A stretch of 33,252 bases of DNA from SIG603 sp964369415 (GCA_964369415.1 CAYJFP010000022.1:1-33252); one strand, 5' to 3'. Counted from the stretch's first letter, positions 18,641 through 26,547 are shown. Numbers and translations are program-made. Notes: generated from the sequence alone by a model not told the origin.

Positions 18641-20392
18641 TTATACCATGTCTTCGCCGGCGGAAACACGTCCTTTTTCGGCGTCTATATATACGACACA
18701 TCCATTTTTGAGTATTTCGGTGGCGTTTTCGGCTCCGACAATTACAGGGATATCCATAGCAAGTCCAGCTATTGCAGCATGAGAGTTAAGTCCGTCTTTT
18801 TCGGTTATAATGCCCACTGCATCTCTTAAAATAGGCATAAGTGCATTTGATGTTTGAGGAATTACAAGAACTTGACCTTTTTTAAAGTTTTTAAGTGCTG
18901 CTTCTTCGCTCTTGCATACGCAGATTCCTGCACATGCAGTCTTCTTTGTGATACCATTTCCTGAAACCAAAACATGCCCAACGACATGAACCTTCATCAG
19001 ATTTGTAGTTCCTGAAATAGTAAGCGGAACACCGGCTGTGATTACAACTAAGTCGCCGTTTGAAACTATGCCTGTTTTTTGAGATTCATTAACAGCGTAG
19101 TCAAACAGCTCGTCCGTGCTGTTCATCTCATTTAATACCATGGGATAAACACCCCAAGATAAGTTAAGTTGACGTCTTACATGCTGTGATACAGTACAGC
19201 CAATTATTGGGCAGTATGGTCTGAATTTTGAAATCATTCTAGCAGTAACACCTGATTTTGTAACAGTAATTATAGCGCCAGCGCCTAAGTCGTGTGCAGT
19301 AGAGCAAGTGGCATGTGAAATTGCATCGGTAACATCTAAATTAGTACCGTAATCTCTTTGCATGAAGTTCTTCTTATAGTCAATCTCTTCCTCTGCTCTT
19401 TTTGCAATTTTAACCATGGTTTCTAAGCTTTCGATAGGGTATTCACCAACAGCAGTTTCACCTGAAAGCATGATTGCACTAGTTCCGTCATAAATAGCAT
19501 TTGCAACGTCGGTTGCTTCGGCTCTAGTAGGCCTTGGATTCTTTATCATTGAGTCAAGCATTTGAGTCGCCGTGATAACTTGTTTTCCAGCATTATAGGC
19601 CTTTTGAATAATTAACTTTTGCAAAACAGGAACATCTTCAAGAGGGATTTCAACACCCATGTCGCCTCTTGCGACCATTATTCCGTCTGCAACGCTGATG
19701 ATTTCGTCAATGTTGTCAACACCGCCAGCATTTTCTATTTTGGCAATAATATTAACTGTATGGCAGTTATGCTCGTCTAAAATTTTTCTGATTTCAAGAA
19801 TATCATCCTTACTTCGGACAAAAGAAGCGGCGATAAAGTCAAATCCAGTTTGTATACCAAAAGAAATATCTTCTCTGTCTTTCATGCTGACATATGGCAT
19901 GGTTAAAAAAGTTCCAGGAACGTTAATTCCTTTATTGTTGCTGAGCTTTCCATCGTTTAAGACCTTGCAAACGATGTCTGTATCTGTTTTGCTTATAACA
20001 GTCATCCCAATTAACCCGTCATCTATTAAAATGGGTCTACCGACCTCGATGTCTTTTGGGAGGTCTTTGTAAGAAATGCTGACGATTTCATTAGTTCCTT
20101 CGACTTCTTTTGTGGTTAAGGTGAAAATATCATTTTCAAATAGTTCAATTTTAGAATCCTTGAAGCTTCCTATTCTGATTTCAGGTCCTTTTGTATCAAG
20201 AATTGTAGCAATAGGAAGGTCTAGCTCTTCTCTTGCCTTTACAACAAGGTCAAATTTTATTTTATGAAGTTCTCTTGTAGAATGTGAAAAGTTAAATCTA
20301 GCACCGTTCATACCTGCTAACATAAGTTTTTTAAGTGTTTCGTAGTCGTCATTGGCTGGTCCCATTGTACAAATAATTTTAGTTTTACGCAT
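18641..20392 (-). CDS. pyk: Pyruvate kinase with C-terminal PEP-utilizing domain
   Basis: 583 residues, the length of the long Firmicute form (about 585), which carries an extra C-terminal domain. It converts phosphoenolpyruvate and ADP to pyruvate and ATP, the last step of glycolysis, in the cytosol. The start KTKIICTMGPAND and FNFSHST are typical. The signature NIIAKIENAGG holds the catalytic Lys and Glu; GDMGVEIP binds metal; MLDSMIKNPRPTRAEATDVANA is the family block. The C-terminal domain has the swivelling-His motif LNSHAAIAGLAMDIPVIVG (about 531-549); in Bacillus-type enzymes this extra domain is not needed for catalysis. The ribosome binding site is GGGTGAT. It has its own strong promoter, divergent from the Nudix gene, and a terminator. 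Confidence 0.97.
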   Translation of the reverse strand: MRKTKIICTMGPANDDYETLKKLMLAGMNGARFNFSHSTRELHKIKFDLVVKAREELDLPIATILDTKGPEIRIGSFKDSKIELFENDIFTLTTKEVEGTNEIVSISYKDLPKDIEVGRPILIDDGLIGMTVISKTDTDIVCKVLNDGKLSNNKGINVPGTFLTMPYVSMKDREDISFGIQTGFDFIAASFVRSKDDILEIRKILDEHNCHTVNIIAKIENAGGVDNIDEIISVADGIMVARGDMGVEIPLEDVPVLQKLIIQKAYNAGKQVITATQMLDSMIKNPRPTRAEATDVANAIYDGTSAIMLSGETAVGEYPIESLETMVKIAKRAEEEIDYKKNFMQRDYGTNLDVTDAISHATCSTAHDLGAGAIITVTKSGVTARMISKFRPYCPIIGCTVSQHVRRQLNLSWGVYPMVLNEMNSTDELFDYAVNESQKTGIVSNGDLVVITAGVPLTISGTTNLMKVHVVGHVLVSGNGITKKTACAGICVCKSEEAALKNFKKGQVLVIPQTSNALMPILRDAVGIITEKDGLNSHAAIAGLAMDIPVIVGAENATEILKNGCVVYIDAEKGRVSAGEDMV

Positions 20393-20439
20393 TTAATATC
20401 ACCCAATCTGTTTGAATTTTAGCATATTTAGTTAATATA

Positions 20440-20468
20440 ATAATACCACTTTATCAGATGGTTTTCAA
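20440..20468 (-). promoter_or_regulatory. Sigma-A promoter of pyk
   Basis: On the minus strand TTGAAA (20468-20463), 17-base spacer, TATTAT (20445-20440), with TG one base before the -10. The leader is about 40 bases. Confidence 0.75.
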
Positions 20469-20480
20469 CTAAAATTCTAA

Positions 20481-20509
20481 TTTTGATATATTTAACTAGT
20501 GTATCAAAA
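20481..20509. promoter_or_regulatory. Inverted repeat between the divergent pyk and Nudix promoters
   Basis: TTTTGATA (20481-20488) and TATCAAAA (20502-20509) with a 13-base spacer, centred between the two divergent -35 elements. Possible operator for a dimeric regulator; none is identified. Confidence 0.4.
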
Positions 20510-20512
20510 TTC

Positions 20513-20541
20513 TTGATTAATATTATTAATTGTGATATAGT
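20513..20541 (+). promoter_or_regulatory. Sigma-A promoter of the Nudix gene
   Basis: TTGATT (20513-20518), 17-base spacer, TATAGT (20536-20541), with TG at 20533-20534. A second TATAAT at 20544-20549 lacks a -35. The ribosome binding site AAGGAG follows before the ATG at 20573. Confidence 0.6.
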
Positions 20542-20572
20542 TGTATAATAAACTAAACAAAGGAGATATGAA

Positions 20573-21193
20573 ATGAGTAATAAAGAAAAATGGCTAGATT
20601 GGGCTATCGAACTACAAAGTATAGCGCAAATCGGTCTTACATATTGCAAAGATGTTTTTGACAAGGAGCGTTATGAGCGTGTTCGTGAAATTTCAGCTGA
20701 GATTATGAGTTACCAATCATCAATTCCGATTAGTGAAATTAAAGATTTGTTTTGCTGTGAAACCGGATATCAAACACCTAAAATTGACACTAGAGCGGCA
20801 ATAATTGAAAACGACAAAATATTATTAGTAAAAGAAAAAAGCGGTCTTTGGTCTATGCCAGGTGGTTGGTGCGATGTTAATATTTCCGTAAAAGAAAATA
20901 CTATTAAAGAGGCATTTGAAGAGGCGGGGATAAACATAAGTGTGGACTTGTTAGTCGCAGTTCAAGACAGAGAAAAGCATAATCAGCCGCCATATGCATA
21001 TGGGATATGCAAGTTTTTCTTTTTGTGCACAAATTTAGGAGGCGAATTTGTCAAGAATTCTGAAACTGTTGATTATGGATACTTTAAAATAGATGAAATT
21101 CCACCACTTTCAGAAGACAAAAATACTCTAGCACAAATTGAAATGTGTTTTAAGGCTAGCAAAAGTGAAAATTGGATATGCTTATTCGACTAA
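20573..21193 (+). CDS. Nudix hydrolase with NUDIX_N_2 N-terminal domain
   Basis: 206 residues. Residues 1-62 (WLDWAIELQSIAQIGLTYCKDVFDKERYERV) match the helical N-terminal domain of the ADP-ribose/nucleoside-diphosphate Nudix group; the Nudix fold follows. The Nudix box spans about 97-120: GGWCDVNISVKENTIKEAFEEAGI split across its usual spacing. The metal-binding EE-x-G-U core (FEEAGI) is intact. The first conserved Glu of the consensus is Ile104 and the Arg is Lys112; a substituted first Glu is common in this subfamily. It probably hydrolyses a nucleoside diphosphate linked to another moiety, such as ADP-ribose or NADH. The AAGGAG ribosome binding site supports the start. It is divergent from pyk and has its own terminator. 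Confidence 0.88.
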   Translation: MSNKEKWLDWAIELQSIAQIGLTYCKDVFDKERYERVREISAEIMSYQSSIPISEIKDLFCCETGYQTPKIDTRAAIIENDKILLVKEKSGLWSMPGGWCDVNISVKENTIKEAFEEAGINISVDLLVAVQDREKHNQPPYAYGICKFFFLCTNLGGEFVKNSETVDYGYFKIDEIPPLSEDKNTLAQIEMCFKASKSENWICLFD

Positions 21194-21200
21194 TTTTAAC

Positions 21201-21236
21201 AGCTGTTTGCTTTTGCAAATGGCTTTAAATTTTTTT
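21201..21236 (+). terminator. Intrinsic terminator of the Nudix gene
   Basis: AGCTGTTTGC (21201-21210), a TTTT loop, then GCAAATGGCT (21215-21224) with two G-T pairs. A TTAAATTTTTTT tail follows. Confidence 0.8.
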
Positions 21237-21285
21237 GTAACAAAACTTTTGCTTTTGACACTAATGTTATGAAAGGGGGTAGAGC

Positions 21286-21792
21286 ATGAGTTATTCTGTA
21301 AATTCTCTTTATGAAAAATACCGAGACGATATATATTACTATTTAATAAGCCTTACTCACAATAATCTTATAGCAGAAGACCTAACAGGTGAAACAATTC
21401 TTGGCGCTATAACCGCTTTACCTAATTTCAAGGGGAAATCCGATATAAAAACATGGCTTTTTTCTATAGCTAGGCATAAGTGGTATGAGTACCTAAGAGC
21501 ACTGAAGAAAAGCCAAAATATTACAGAGAAACTGGAAATGTATATATCTGAAAGCGATTGTAGTTTAGAACGAAAGGTAGAAGATAAGGAAGTGCTTAAG
21601 AGGTTGTCTGAACTTTTGGACAAAGAGCCTGAACGCTCGAAAAAGATACTGATAATGAGGGCAGAGGGATACTCTTTTTACGAAATCGGAAATAAAATTG
21701 GAATAAGTGAAAATTCATCTAGAGTAATAGATTTTAGAACCAGAAAGAAGATAAAAGAAATATTGGTAAAGGAGGGGTATGATTATGAATAA
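21286..21792 (+). CDS. ECF-type RNA polymerase sigma factor
   Basis: 168 residues, with only sigma regions 2 and 4, as in extracytoplasmic-function sigma factors. Region 2 is at about 8-72: LYEKYRDDIYYYLISLTHN, the AEDLTGETILGAITAL core-binding helix, and TWLFSIARHKWYEYLR for -10 recognition. Region 4 is at about 115-160 with the helix-turn-helix YSFYEIGNKIGISENSSRV. It should direct a small regulon in response to an envelope signal. The ribosome binding site AAGGGGG is strong. The next gene overlaps its end by 8 bases and encodes a membrane zinc-finger protein, the expected anti-sigma factor. TGTAAC at 21236-21241 resembles an ECF -35, consistent with autoregulation, but I see no clear matching -10. 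Confidence 0.9.
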   Translation: MSYSVNSLYEKYRDDIYYYLISLTHNNLIAEDLTGETILGAITALPNFKGKSDIKTWLFSIARHKWYEYLRALKKSQNITEKLEMYISESDCSLERKVEDKEVLKRLSELLDKEPERSKKILIMRAEGYSFYEIGNKIGISENSSRVIDFRTRKKIKEILVKEGYDYE

Positions 21793-22327
21793 AATTAGCT
21801 GTGATATATTTATGGATTTATTTCCGCTTGTGAAGGATGCAGTAGCAAGTGAAGACAGTGAAAATGCAGTTTTAGATCATATAAAGACTTGTGAAAAGTG
21901 TAAAGCAGTGTTTTATGAAAATGAAATACCGCCGATGAATAAAGAAAATATTATAACAAAAATCAAGAAACGACTTGTTTATTTAGTGCTAACACTTATC
22001 GTTATAGGGCTTTTTCTTGGCCTAAGCTTGGCGGCAAATGAGTTTATGTTCTACAATGTACTGATAATGCCTGCAATAGGCGCTGTAAGCTTTCTAAGTT
22101 TCAAATCGAAAGGAGTTTACGCACTGCCAATAGTGTTTGTCAGCGTGTTTTTAAGGTGGGTTCCCGATACTTTTGGATATATATTCAATGGTGATATTAT
22201 CTCTGCGATTTTGCCACCGTTTATGTGGGGCGTTGTTTACACGTTTTTATGTTCGCTTGGATTATTAATTGGATTTTTGTTAGACTTCGGTTTTAAAAAG
22301 GAGGAGACTCATGAAAAAGGGACTTAA
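21785..22327 (+). CDS. Membrane anti-sigma factor with N-terminal zinc finger
   Basis: 180 residues. The short N-terminal cytoplasmic part has the H-x3-C-x2-C motif of zinc-binding anti-sigma domains (DHIKTCEKCK) after an early Cys (ISCDIFMDLF). Four hydrophobic helices follow (LVYLVLTLIVIGLFLG; VLIMPAIGAVSFLS; ALPIVFVSVFLRWV; PFMWGVVYTFLCSLGLLIGF). It would sequester the upstream ECF sigma factor at the membrane until a signal arrives. I chose the second of two in-frame ATGs (21779 and 21785): AAGGAGG lies only 3 bases before the first but 9 before the second. It overlaps the sigma gene by 8 bases and the next gene by 17, so the three are translationally coupled. Confidence 0.82.
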   Translation: MNKISCDIFMDLFPLVKDAVASEDSENAVLDHIKTCEKCKAVFYENEIPPMNKENIITKIKKRLVYLVLTLIVIGLFLGLSLAANEFMFYNVLIMPAIGAVSFLSFKSKGVYALPIVFVSVFLRWVPDTFGYIFNGDIISAILPPFMWGVVYTFLCSLGLLIGFLLDFGFKKEETHEKGT

Positions 22328-23090
22328 AATACTCGCAATTATAGGAGCATTTTTCTTAATCGGACTTATATTATTTGTTGCAAATATATTTTTGGGAAAT
22401 CCAATTTCAAGCATGATAGTTTCAAACAATGCAAAAACCTATATAGAAGAAAACTTTAGTGAAACCGATTATGAAGTCGAAGATGTAAGATACAGCTTCA
22501 AAATCTTAGGTTACTGGGTTGACGTGGTTTCACCGTCTAGTGAAGACTCATATTTTTCAATAGAATATGATATGCTTGGCACTATGATTTATAGTCTACA
22601 TCCGGCATATGTCGAAGGAAGATTTAACACTTGGAACAGGGTAAACATGGAGTATTCGAATGAAGTAAGTAGCTTGTTATTTGGTTTTAGTGATTATGAT
22701 GAGGCGATATATGGAGAAATAAGAACAGAAAATCCAGATGCGGTCATAGATTTTGGAATGAAAATGGAAGACTTAGAACTTGATAAAAATTATGATTTTA
22801 AGGAATTTGGCGCAGAATACGGAAGTATAATTTTATATATTGGATATGATGGAGTGTCGAATGATAAGGTTGCAGAGATTTTACTTGAGTTAAAAAGTGT
22901 AATCGATAAATCGGATATATCTTGCTATGCTGTCACGCTGAGGATAGCCGATATAAATAATTATGAGAACTATATTTATATAGAAGATTTTCTCTATAGT
23001 GATATTTACGAAGAGGGAATAGAAGAAAGAATAGAAAACTCAGTAGAGAAAACAAATGCTAAAATCGAAGAGGTTTACAGTGTGAAATAA
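22311..23090 (+). CDS. YfjL-like single-pass membrane protein
   Basis: 259 residues. An N-terminal helix (ILAIIGAFFLIGLILFVANIFLG) anchors it, with the rest outside the cell. After the helix, GNPISSMIVSNNAKTYIEENF followed by YSFKILGYWVDVVSP and DSYFSIEYD matches the pattern of Bacillus YfjL-like proteins, whose function is unknown. The later half (KVAEILLELKSVIDKSDI, then EGIEERIENSVEKTNAKIEE) is acidic and partly helical. It overlaps the anti-sigma gene by 17 bases and ends at a strong terminator, so it is the third member of the ECF operon. It is a reasonable candidate for a signal sensor or a regulated envelope protein, but that is inferred from position only. Confidence 0.75.
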   Translation: MKKGLKILAIIGAFFLIGLILFVANIFLGNPISSMIVSNNAKTYIEENFSETDYEVEDVRYSFKILGYWVDVVSPSSEDSYFSIEYDMLGTMIYSLHPAYVEGRFNTWNRVNMEYSNEVSSLLFGFSDYDEAIYGEIRTENPDAVIDFGMKMEDLELDKNYDFKEFGAEYGSIILYIGYDGVSNDKVAEILLELKSVIDKSDISCYAVTLRIADINNYENYIYIEDFLYSDIYEEGIEERIENSVEKTNAKIEEVYSVK

Positions 23091-23102
23091 GAGCAGAACA
23101 AT

Positions 23103-23138
23103 AAAAAATCTTGACTCATTTGGAGTCAAGATTTTTTT
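23103..23138 (+). terminator. Intrinsic terminator of the ECF operon
   Basis: AAAAAATCTTGACTC (23103-23117) pairs with GAGTCAAGATTTTTT (from 23123) around a 5-base loop. The arm itself supplies the T-run. Confidence 0.92.
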
Positions 23139-23180
23139 GCATTATAATAATTTTGTCATGGATATTAAATTTATTGAAAA

Positions 23181-23211
23181 TAAAAAAAGATAGGTAAAAT
23201 ACCTATCTTTT
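23181..23211 (-). terminator. Intrinsic terminator of tRNA-Trp
   Basis: An 11-bp stem (23185-23195 with 23201-23211), loop AAAAT. Read on the minus strand it is followed by a T-rich tail. It begins two bases after the tRNA CCA. Confidence 0.85.
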
Positions 23212-23212
23212 A

Positions 23213-23288
23213 TGGCAGGGGCAGAAGGACTTGAACCCTCGGCACGCGGTTTTGGAGACCGCTGCTCTACCAACTGAGCTATACCCCT
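23213..23288 (-). tRNA. tRNA-Trp (anticodon CCA)
   Basis: Folded by eye on the minus strand. Acceptor AGGGGTA/TGCCCCT, D stem GCTC/GAGC, anticodon stem GCGGT/ACCGC with loop CTCCAAA (anticodon CCA), T arm GAGGGTTCAAGTCCTTC, discriminator G, encoded CCA. It has its own consensus promoter and terminator. Confidence 0.96.
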
Positions 23289-23321
23289 ATATTGTCGATC
23301 ATGTTTGACTGACAGTTATTA

Positions 23322-23350
23322 ATTATACAGTTAAATGATTCATTTGTCAA
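23322..23350 (-). promoter_or_regulatory. Sigma-A promoter of tRNA-Trp
   Basis: On the minus strand a perfect TTGACA (23350-23345), 17-base spacer, and a perfect TATAAT (23327-23322). The tRNA 5' end lies 33 bases after the -10. Confidence 0.92.
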
Positions 23351-23445
23351 TACTTTTTAGCTTGTTTTTTTATTTTTCATTTTGAATAATGTATTTTTAA
23401 AAGGATAAAATAATCACAAATCAATTTAAAGAAAGTAGGGAGAAT

Positions 23446-23733
23446 ATGAATAATTCCAGTGTGAATTTACCTAAAAACATCAATTATATGACACCAGCGC
23501 CGAATAAAGATGCAAAAAACATCTCAAAACTAATAAAGAAAAACGGCAGAATTACAGGATACGAACTAACTGACGGTACGGTTCTTTCAAAGTCACAAGG
23601 AATTGCCATGGCAAAGCAAGGAGGAATTCGTGGAGTAGCGATTGCCACGAGAAACGGGACTGAATATTTAAGAAGCCTGCCCGACTCAAACGAAAGCAAC
23701 AACCTTGGAAATTTGCCCAGTATAGGAGACTAA
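23446..23733 (+). CDS. DUF3892 domain-containing small protein
   Basis: 95 residues. The core KKNGRITGYELTDGTVLSKSQGIAMAKQGGIRGVAIATRNGTEYLRSLPD matches the DUF3892 pattern (here split over residues about 30-80), a small cytosolic family of unknown function common in Firmicutes; it ends NNLGNLP, also typical. The N-terminal 25 residues are an unstructured Asn/Pro-rich extension. The ribosome binding site TAGGGAG supports the ATG. A weak promoter (TTGAAT at 23382, TAAAAT at 23406, 18 bases apart) lies upstream. It converges with rlmH, the two stop codons being one base apart, and I see no separate terminator between them. Confidence 0.85.
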   Translation: MNNSSVNLPKNINYMTPAPNKDAKNISKLIKKNGRITGYELTDGTVLSKSQGIAMAKQGGIRGVAIATRNGTEYLRSLPDSNESNNLGNLPSIGD

Positions 23734-23734
23734 C

Positions 23735-24205
23735 TCACTTATGATAAGATATTCCATGCTCAATGGTAAAGGCTCTGTAAATCTGCTCAAGCAAGATAAT
23801 TCTGAAAAGTTGATGGGGAAAGGTCATGTCGGAGATACTTATCCCACTTCCAATAGCCTTGATTCTAGCACTCAGTCCATGGGAAGAGCCGATGACAAAG
23901 GCAAGAGAGCTTTCGCCCATAACAGCCTTTTGAGTGATAAAGGAGCTGAATTTTTCAGAAGTTAACTTCTTTCCTTCAATGCACATCGGTATGCAAAAAG
24001 AATTTCCGACGGCTTCTTCAATCAATTTCGCCTCTTTTTCCAAAGCTTTTTCGATAAGAGCTTCCGAGTCGCCTGTTTTTGACTCAGGAAGCTCTATTAT
24101 TTTAAGTTTGCATAAAGAACTAAGTCTTTTTTCGTATTCTTTTTGAGCTTCTTTCAAAAATTTCTCTTTTAAATTACCCACAGTTATGATTTTTATAGTC
24201 AGCAT
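23735..24205 (-). CDS. rlmH: 23S rRNA pseudouridine-1915 N3-methyltransferase RlmH
   Basis: 156 residues (family about 155-160). It is a SPOUT-class methyltransferase that methylates pseudouridine 1915 in helix 69 of 23S rRNA on the 70S ribosome. Typical features are the start MLTIKIITVGNLKEKF, EYEKRLSSLCKLKIIELPE, the knot motif FVIGSSHGLS (usual form GGxxG), and the C-terminal block ISISDMTFPHQLFRIILLEQIYRAFTIEHGISYHK split over the last 35 residues, ending in YHK as the family does. Its ATG overlaps the walJ-like stop codon by one base (TAATG), so the two are translationally coupled. Confidence 0.96.
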   Translation of the reverse strand: MLTIKIITVGNLKEKFLKEAQKEYEKRLSSLCKLKIIELPESKTGDSEALIEKALEKEAKLIEEAVGNSFCIPMCIEGKKLTSEKFSSFITQKAVMGESSLAFVIGSSHGLSARIKAIGSGISISDMTFPHQLFRIILLEQIYRAFTIEHGISYHK

Positions 24206-24996
24206 TAAAATATCACCGGTTCTCCGTTTAAATTAGTTTTAGGGGCTATGTACAGCTTGTAATCGACATCCCTTACATATCCTTTAAGAGTGAGTTCGCA
24301 GTTTGCTGTTTCCTCTGCTATGTGAGGGTTATTGTTTTCACCGCTTAAATGGGCAAGCATAAATCTTTTTGTTCCACTGCTTTTAAGAAATGGAAGATAC
24401 TCTGAACACTCTTTATTTGAAAGGTGACCTCTATCTGACATGATACGCTTTTTCAGTACATACGGGTACGGGCCTGCTTGTAACATTGAAACATCGTAGT
24501 TACTCTCAAGTACAGCGAAGTCACATCCTTCTAAGCCGTCTTTAACCTCATCACTTAAATAGCCTAAATCGGTTGCAAAGGATAAAATTTTATTATCGGG
24601 AGTCTTTATTCTAAACCCTAAACTATCCTCACAGTCATGTGAAGTGTGAAAGTGTTTTATTTCCATATCGGCAATTTGGAGTGATTGCTCAAGTACATGT
24701 AGTGGAAAACTGCCGTTTGCTATATTTTCTTTAATCAGTGCATTTTTGGTGCCACTTGAGCAAAAAACAGGAGTATTAAATTTTGATGCAAAGACTCTAA
24801 GGCCTGAAATATGGTCTGAATGCTCGTGCGTGATTATTATTCCACGAACTGCCAAAGGGTCTATTTCACATCTTTCTAGTGCAAGACAAATTTGCTTACA
24901 GTTTTGTCCAGCATCAATTAATATTCCGGATTGCTTAGAGCCCAAAAAGTAGCTGTTTCCACTGCTTGAGCTGAAAAGAGGGTAAATTCTTGCCAT
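24205..24996 (-). CDS. walJ: MBL-fold metallo-hydrolase, WalJ/YycJ-like
   Basis: 263 residues from the start chosen here. The protein begins MARIYPLFSSSSGNSYFLG, the conserved opening of YycJ/WalJ proteins, so I prefer this ATG over one 30 bases upstream; neither has a good ribosome binding site. The metallo-beta-lactamase metal motif is ITHEHSDHISG (H-x-H-x-D-H); further ligands appear as FHTSHDCE, FATDLGYL and LAHLSGENN. In Bacillus, WalJ is linked to the WalRK cell-wall system and coordination of division with replication, and the fold is that of a nuclease. No walRK genes are in this window; here it is paired with rlmH, an arrangement also seen near walJ elsewhere. Confidence 0.85.
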   Translation of the reverse strand: MARIYPLFSSSSGNSYFLGSKQSGILIDAGQNCKQICLALERCEIDPLAVRGIIITHEHSDHISGLRVFASKFNTPVFCSSGTKNALIKENIANGSFPLHVLEQSLQIADMEIKHFHTSHDCEDSLGFRIKTPDNKILSFATDLGYLSDEVKDGLEGCDFAVLESNYDVSMLQAGPYPYVLKKRIMSDRGHLSNKECSEYLPFLKSSGTKRFMLAHLSGENNNPHIAEETANCELTLKGYVRDVDYKLYIAPKTNLNGEPVIF

Positions 24997-25083
24997 TTTA
25001 AAAACCGTGCTTAATTGCCAGCGCATAAAGTCTTAATAAATTATGGTGACATACCTTTCTGTTTTTTCCATTTCAAAGCTAAA

Positions 25084-25104
25084 GCAGGGGAGAGTATCCC
25101 CTGC
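25084..25104 (-). terminator. Probable terminator of murA
   Basis: GCAGGGGA (25084-25091) and TCCCCTGC (25097-25104) with a 5-base loop. Read on the minus strand the tail is TTTAGCTTT. It lies 22 bases after the murA stop. Confidence 0.65.
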
Positions 25105-25126
25105 AAAATTTCATAATAATATTTCG

Positions 25127-26419
25127 TTAAATCACATCTTCAAAGGCGTCTTCGTTAGGTTTTCTTTGAAAGTAAATATCAGCACCTAAAGCCGCAAGTT
25201 TTGCGACAATGTCTTCATATCCTCTGTTGATATATTTAACATCTTCGATATAGCTTGTGCCTTTTGCCATAAGTGCGGCAATAACCATGGCGGCGCCCGC
25301 TCTTAAGTCAGTGGCTTTTACAGGCGCACCTTTAAGTCTTGTAACGCCTTCAACAACGGCAACTCTTCCGTTTACAGTCACTTTTGCGCCCATGCGTTTA
25401 AGCTCGTCAACATATTGATAACGGCTTTCCCACACGCTCTCGTTAATCATGCTTATTCCGTTTGCCATGCTTAATAATGCAACAATTTGAGGTTGCATAT
25501 CGGTTGGAAAACCAGGATGAGGCATAGTTTTAACATTACATTTCTTAAGAGGTTTTGTTCTTGATACTCTTAAAGAATCATCATATTCTTCAATATCTAC
25601 ACCCATTTCTTCAAGTTTTGCAGAAATAGACTCAAGGTGTTTAGGTGTAATATTTTTAATTAGGACGTCTCCGCCTGTTGCTGCCGCTGCTATCATATAA
25701 GTTCCAGCTTCAATTTGGTCAGGAATAATAGAGTACATTCCGCCTTTAAGCGTTTTAACACCATGAATTTTAATTACATCTGTACCGGCACCTCTTACAT
25801 CGGCACCAATAGTGTTCAAAAAGTTTGCAAGGTCAACCACGTGTGGCTCTTTTGCAGCATTTTCAATAACAGTTACACCTTTTGCTTTTACAGCAGCTAG
25901 CATAATGTTTATCGTTGCACCAACGGTGACGACGTCCATATAAACCGTAGTGCCGTTTAGTCCGTTTTGTGCTTGAAGTTCAATCATGCCGTTTTCTTTT
26001 ACATTGTAGTCACAACCTAGGGCTTCAAAGCCTTTTATATGCTGGTCAATCGGTCTAACTCCAAAGTTACATCCGCCTGGAAGAGGAACTTCCGCTTGGT
26101 GATATTTTCCTAAGAGTGAACCTATAAAGTAGTAAGATCCTCTTAAATGTCTAGCAAGTTCAGAAGGGACTACAGATGTATTTACGCCTGTCGGGTCAAT
26201 TTGAACAGTATTTTTGTCAAGGTAAGTTACTGAAGCACCCATTTCTTCTAAGATATGAGTGATTATTTTAACGTCAGAAATATTGGGAACATTTTCAATT
26301 ATACAAACACCGTCGGCTAAAACAACGGCCGGAATTATTGCTACTGCAGCATTTTTAGCACCACTTATAGAAACTTCACCATTTAAAGCTGTGCCACCAC
26401 TAATAACGAATTTATCCAA
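25127..26419 (-). CDS. murA: UDP-N-acetylglucosamine 1-carboxyvinyltransferase MurA
   Basis: 430 residues, normal for the family. It transfers enolpyruvate from PEP to UDP-GlcNAc, the first committed step of peptidoglycan synthesis, in the cytosol. The start FVISGGTALNGEVSISGAKN contains the conserved Lys-Asn pair of the substrate site. The mobile loop PLPGGCNFGVRPIDQHIKG carries the active-site Cys (fosfomycin target), and the catalytic Asp region is GFPTDMQPQ. The start codon is TTG, not ATG: AGGAAG lies 7 bases before it and no in-frame ATG precedes it. It has its own promoter and terminator. Clostridia often hold two murA paralogues; I cannot tell murAA from murAB here. Confidence 0.96.
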   Translation of the reverse strand: MDKFVISGGTALNGEVSISGAKNAAVAIIPAVVLADGVCIIENVPNISDVKIITHILEEMGASVTYLDKNTVQIDPTGVNTSVVPSELARHLRGSYYFIGSLLGKYHQAEVPLPGGCNFGVRPIDQHIKGFEALGCDYNVKENGMIELQAQNGLNGTTVYMDVVTVGATINIMLAAVKAKGVTVIENAAKEPHVVDLANFLNTIGADVRGAGTDVIKIHGVKTLKGGMYSIIPDQIEAGTYMIAAAATGGDVLIKNITPKHLESISAKLEEMGVDIEEYDDSLRVSRTKPLKKCNVKTMPHPGFPTDMQPQIVALLSMANGISMINESVWESRYQYVDELKRMGAKVTVNGRVAVVEGVTRLKGAPVKATDLRAGAAMVIAALMAKGTSYIEDVKYINRGYEDIVAKLAALGADIYFQRKPNEDAFEDVI

Positions 26420-26518
26420 GTCTACACTTCCTAACTTAATTTCATTGGTATGAAATTAATCATCTATTTTATTTATATATACTAATAATCATTTATAATT
26501 TAAGTATCTCCGATATAC

Positions 26519-26547
26519 ATAATAATACACAATTAACAATTTGTCAA
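26519..26547 (-). promoter_or_regulatory. Sigma-A promoter of murA
   Basis: On the minus strand a perfect TTGACA (26547-26542), 17-base spacer, TATTAT (26524-26519). The leader is about 90 bases and AT-rich. Confidence 0.8.

Noticed and set aside
20428..20664. 78-codon minus-strand frame over the start of the Nudix gene
   Set aside because: It covers the divergent promoters and the Nudix start, with no ribosome binding site or family resemblance.
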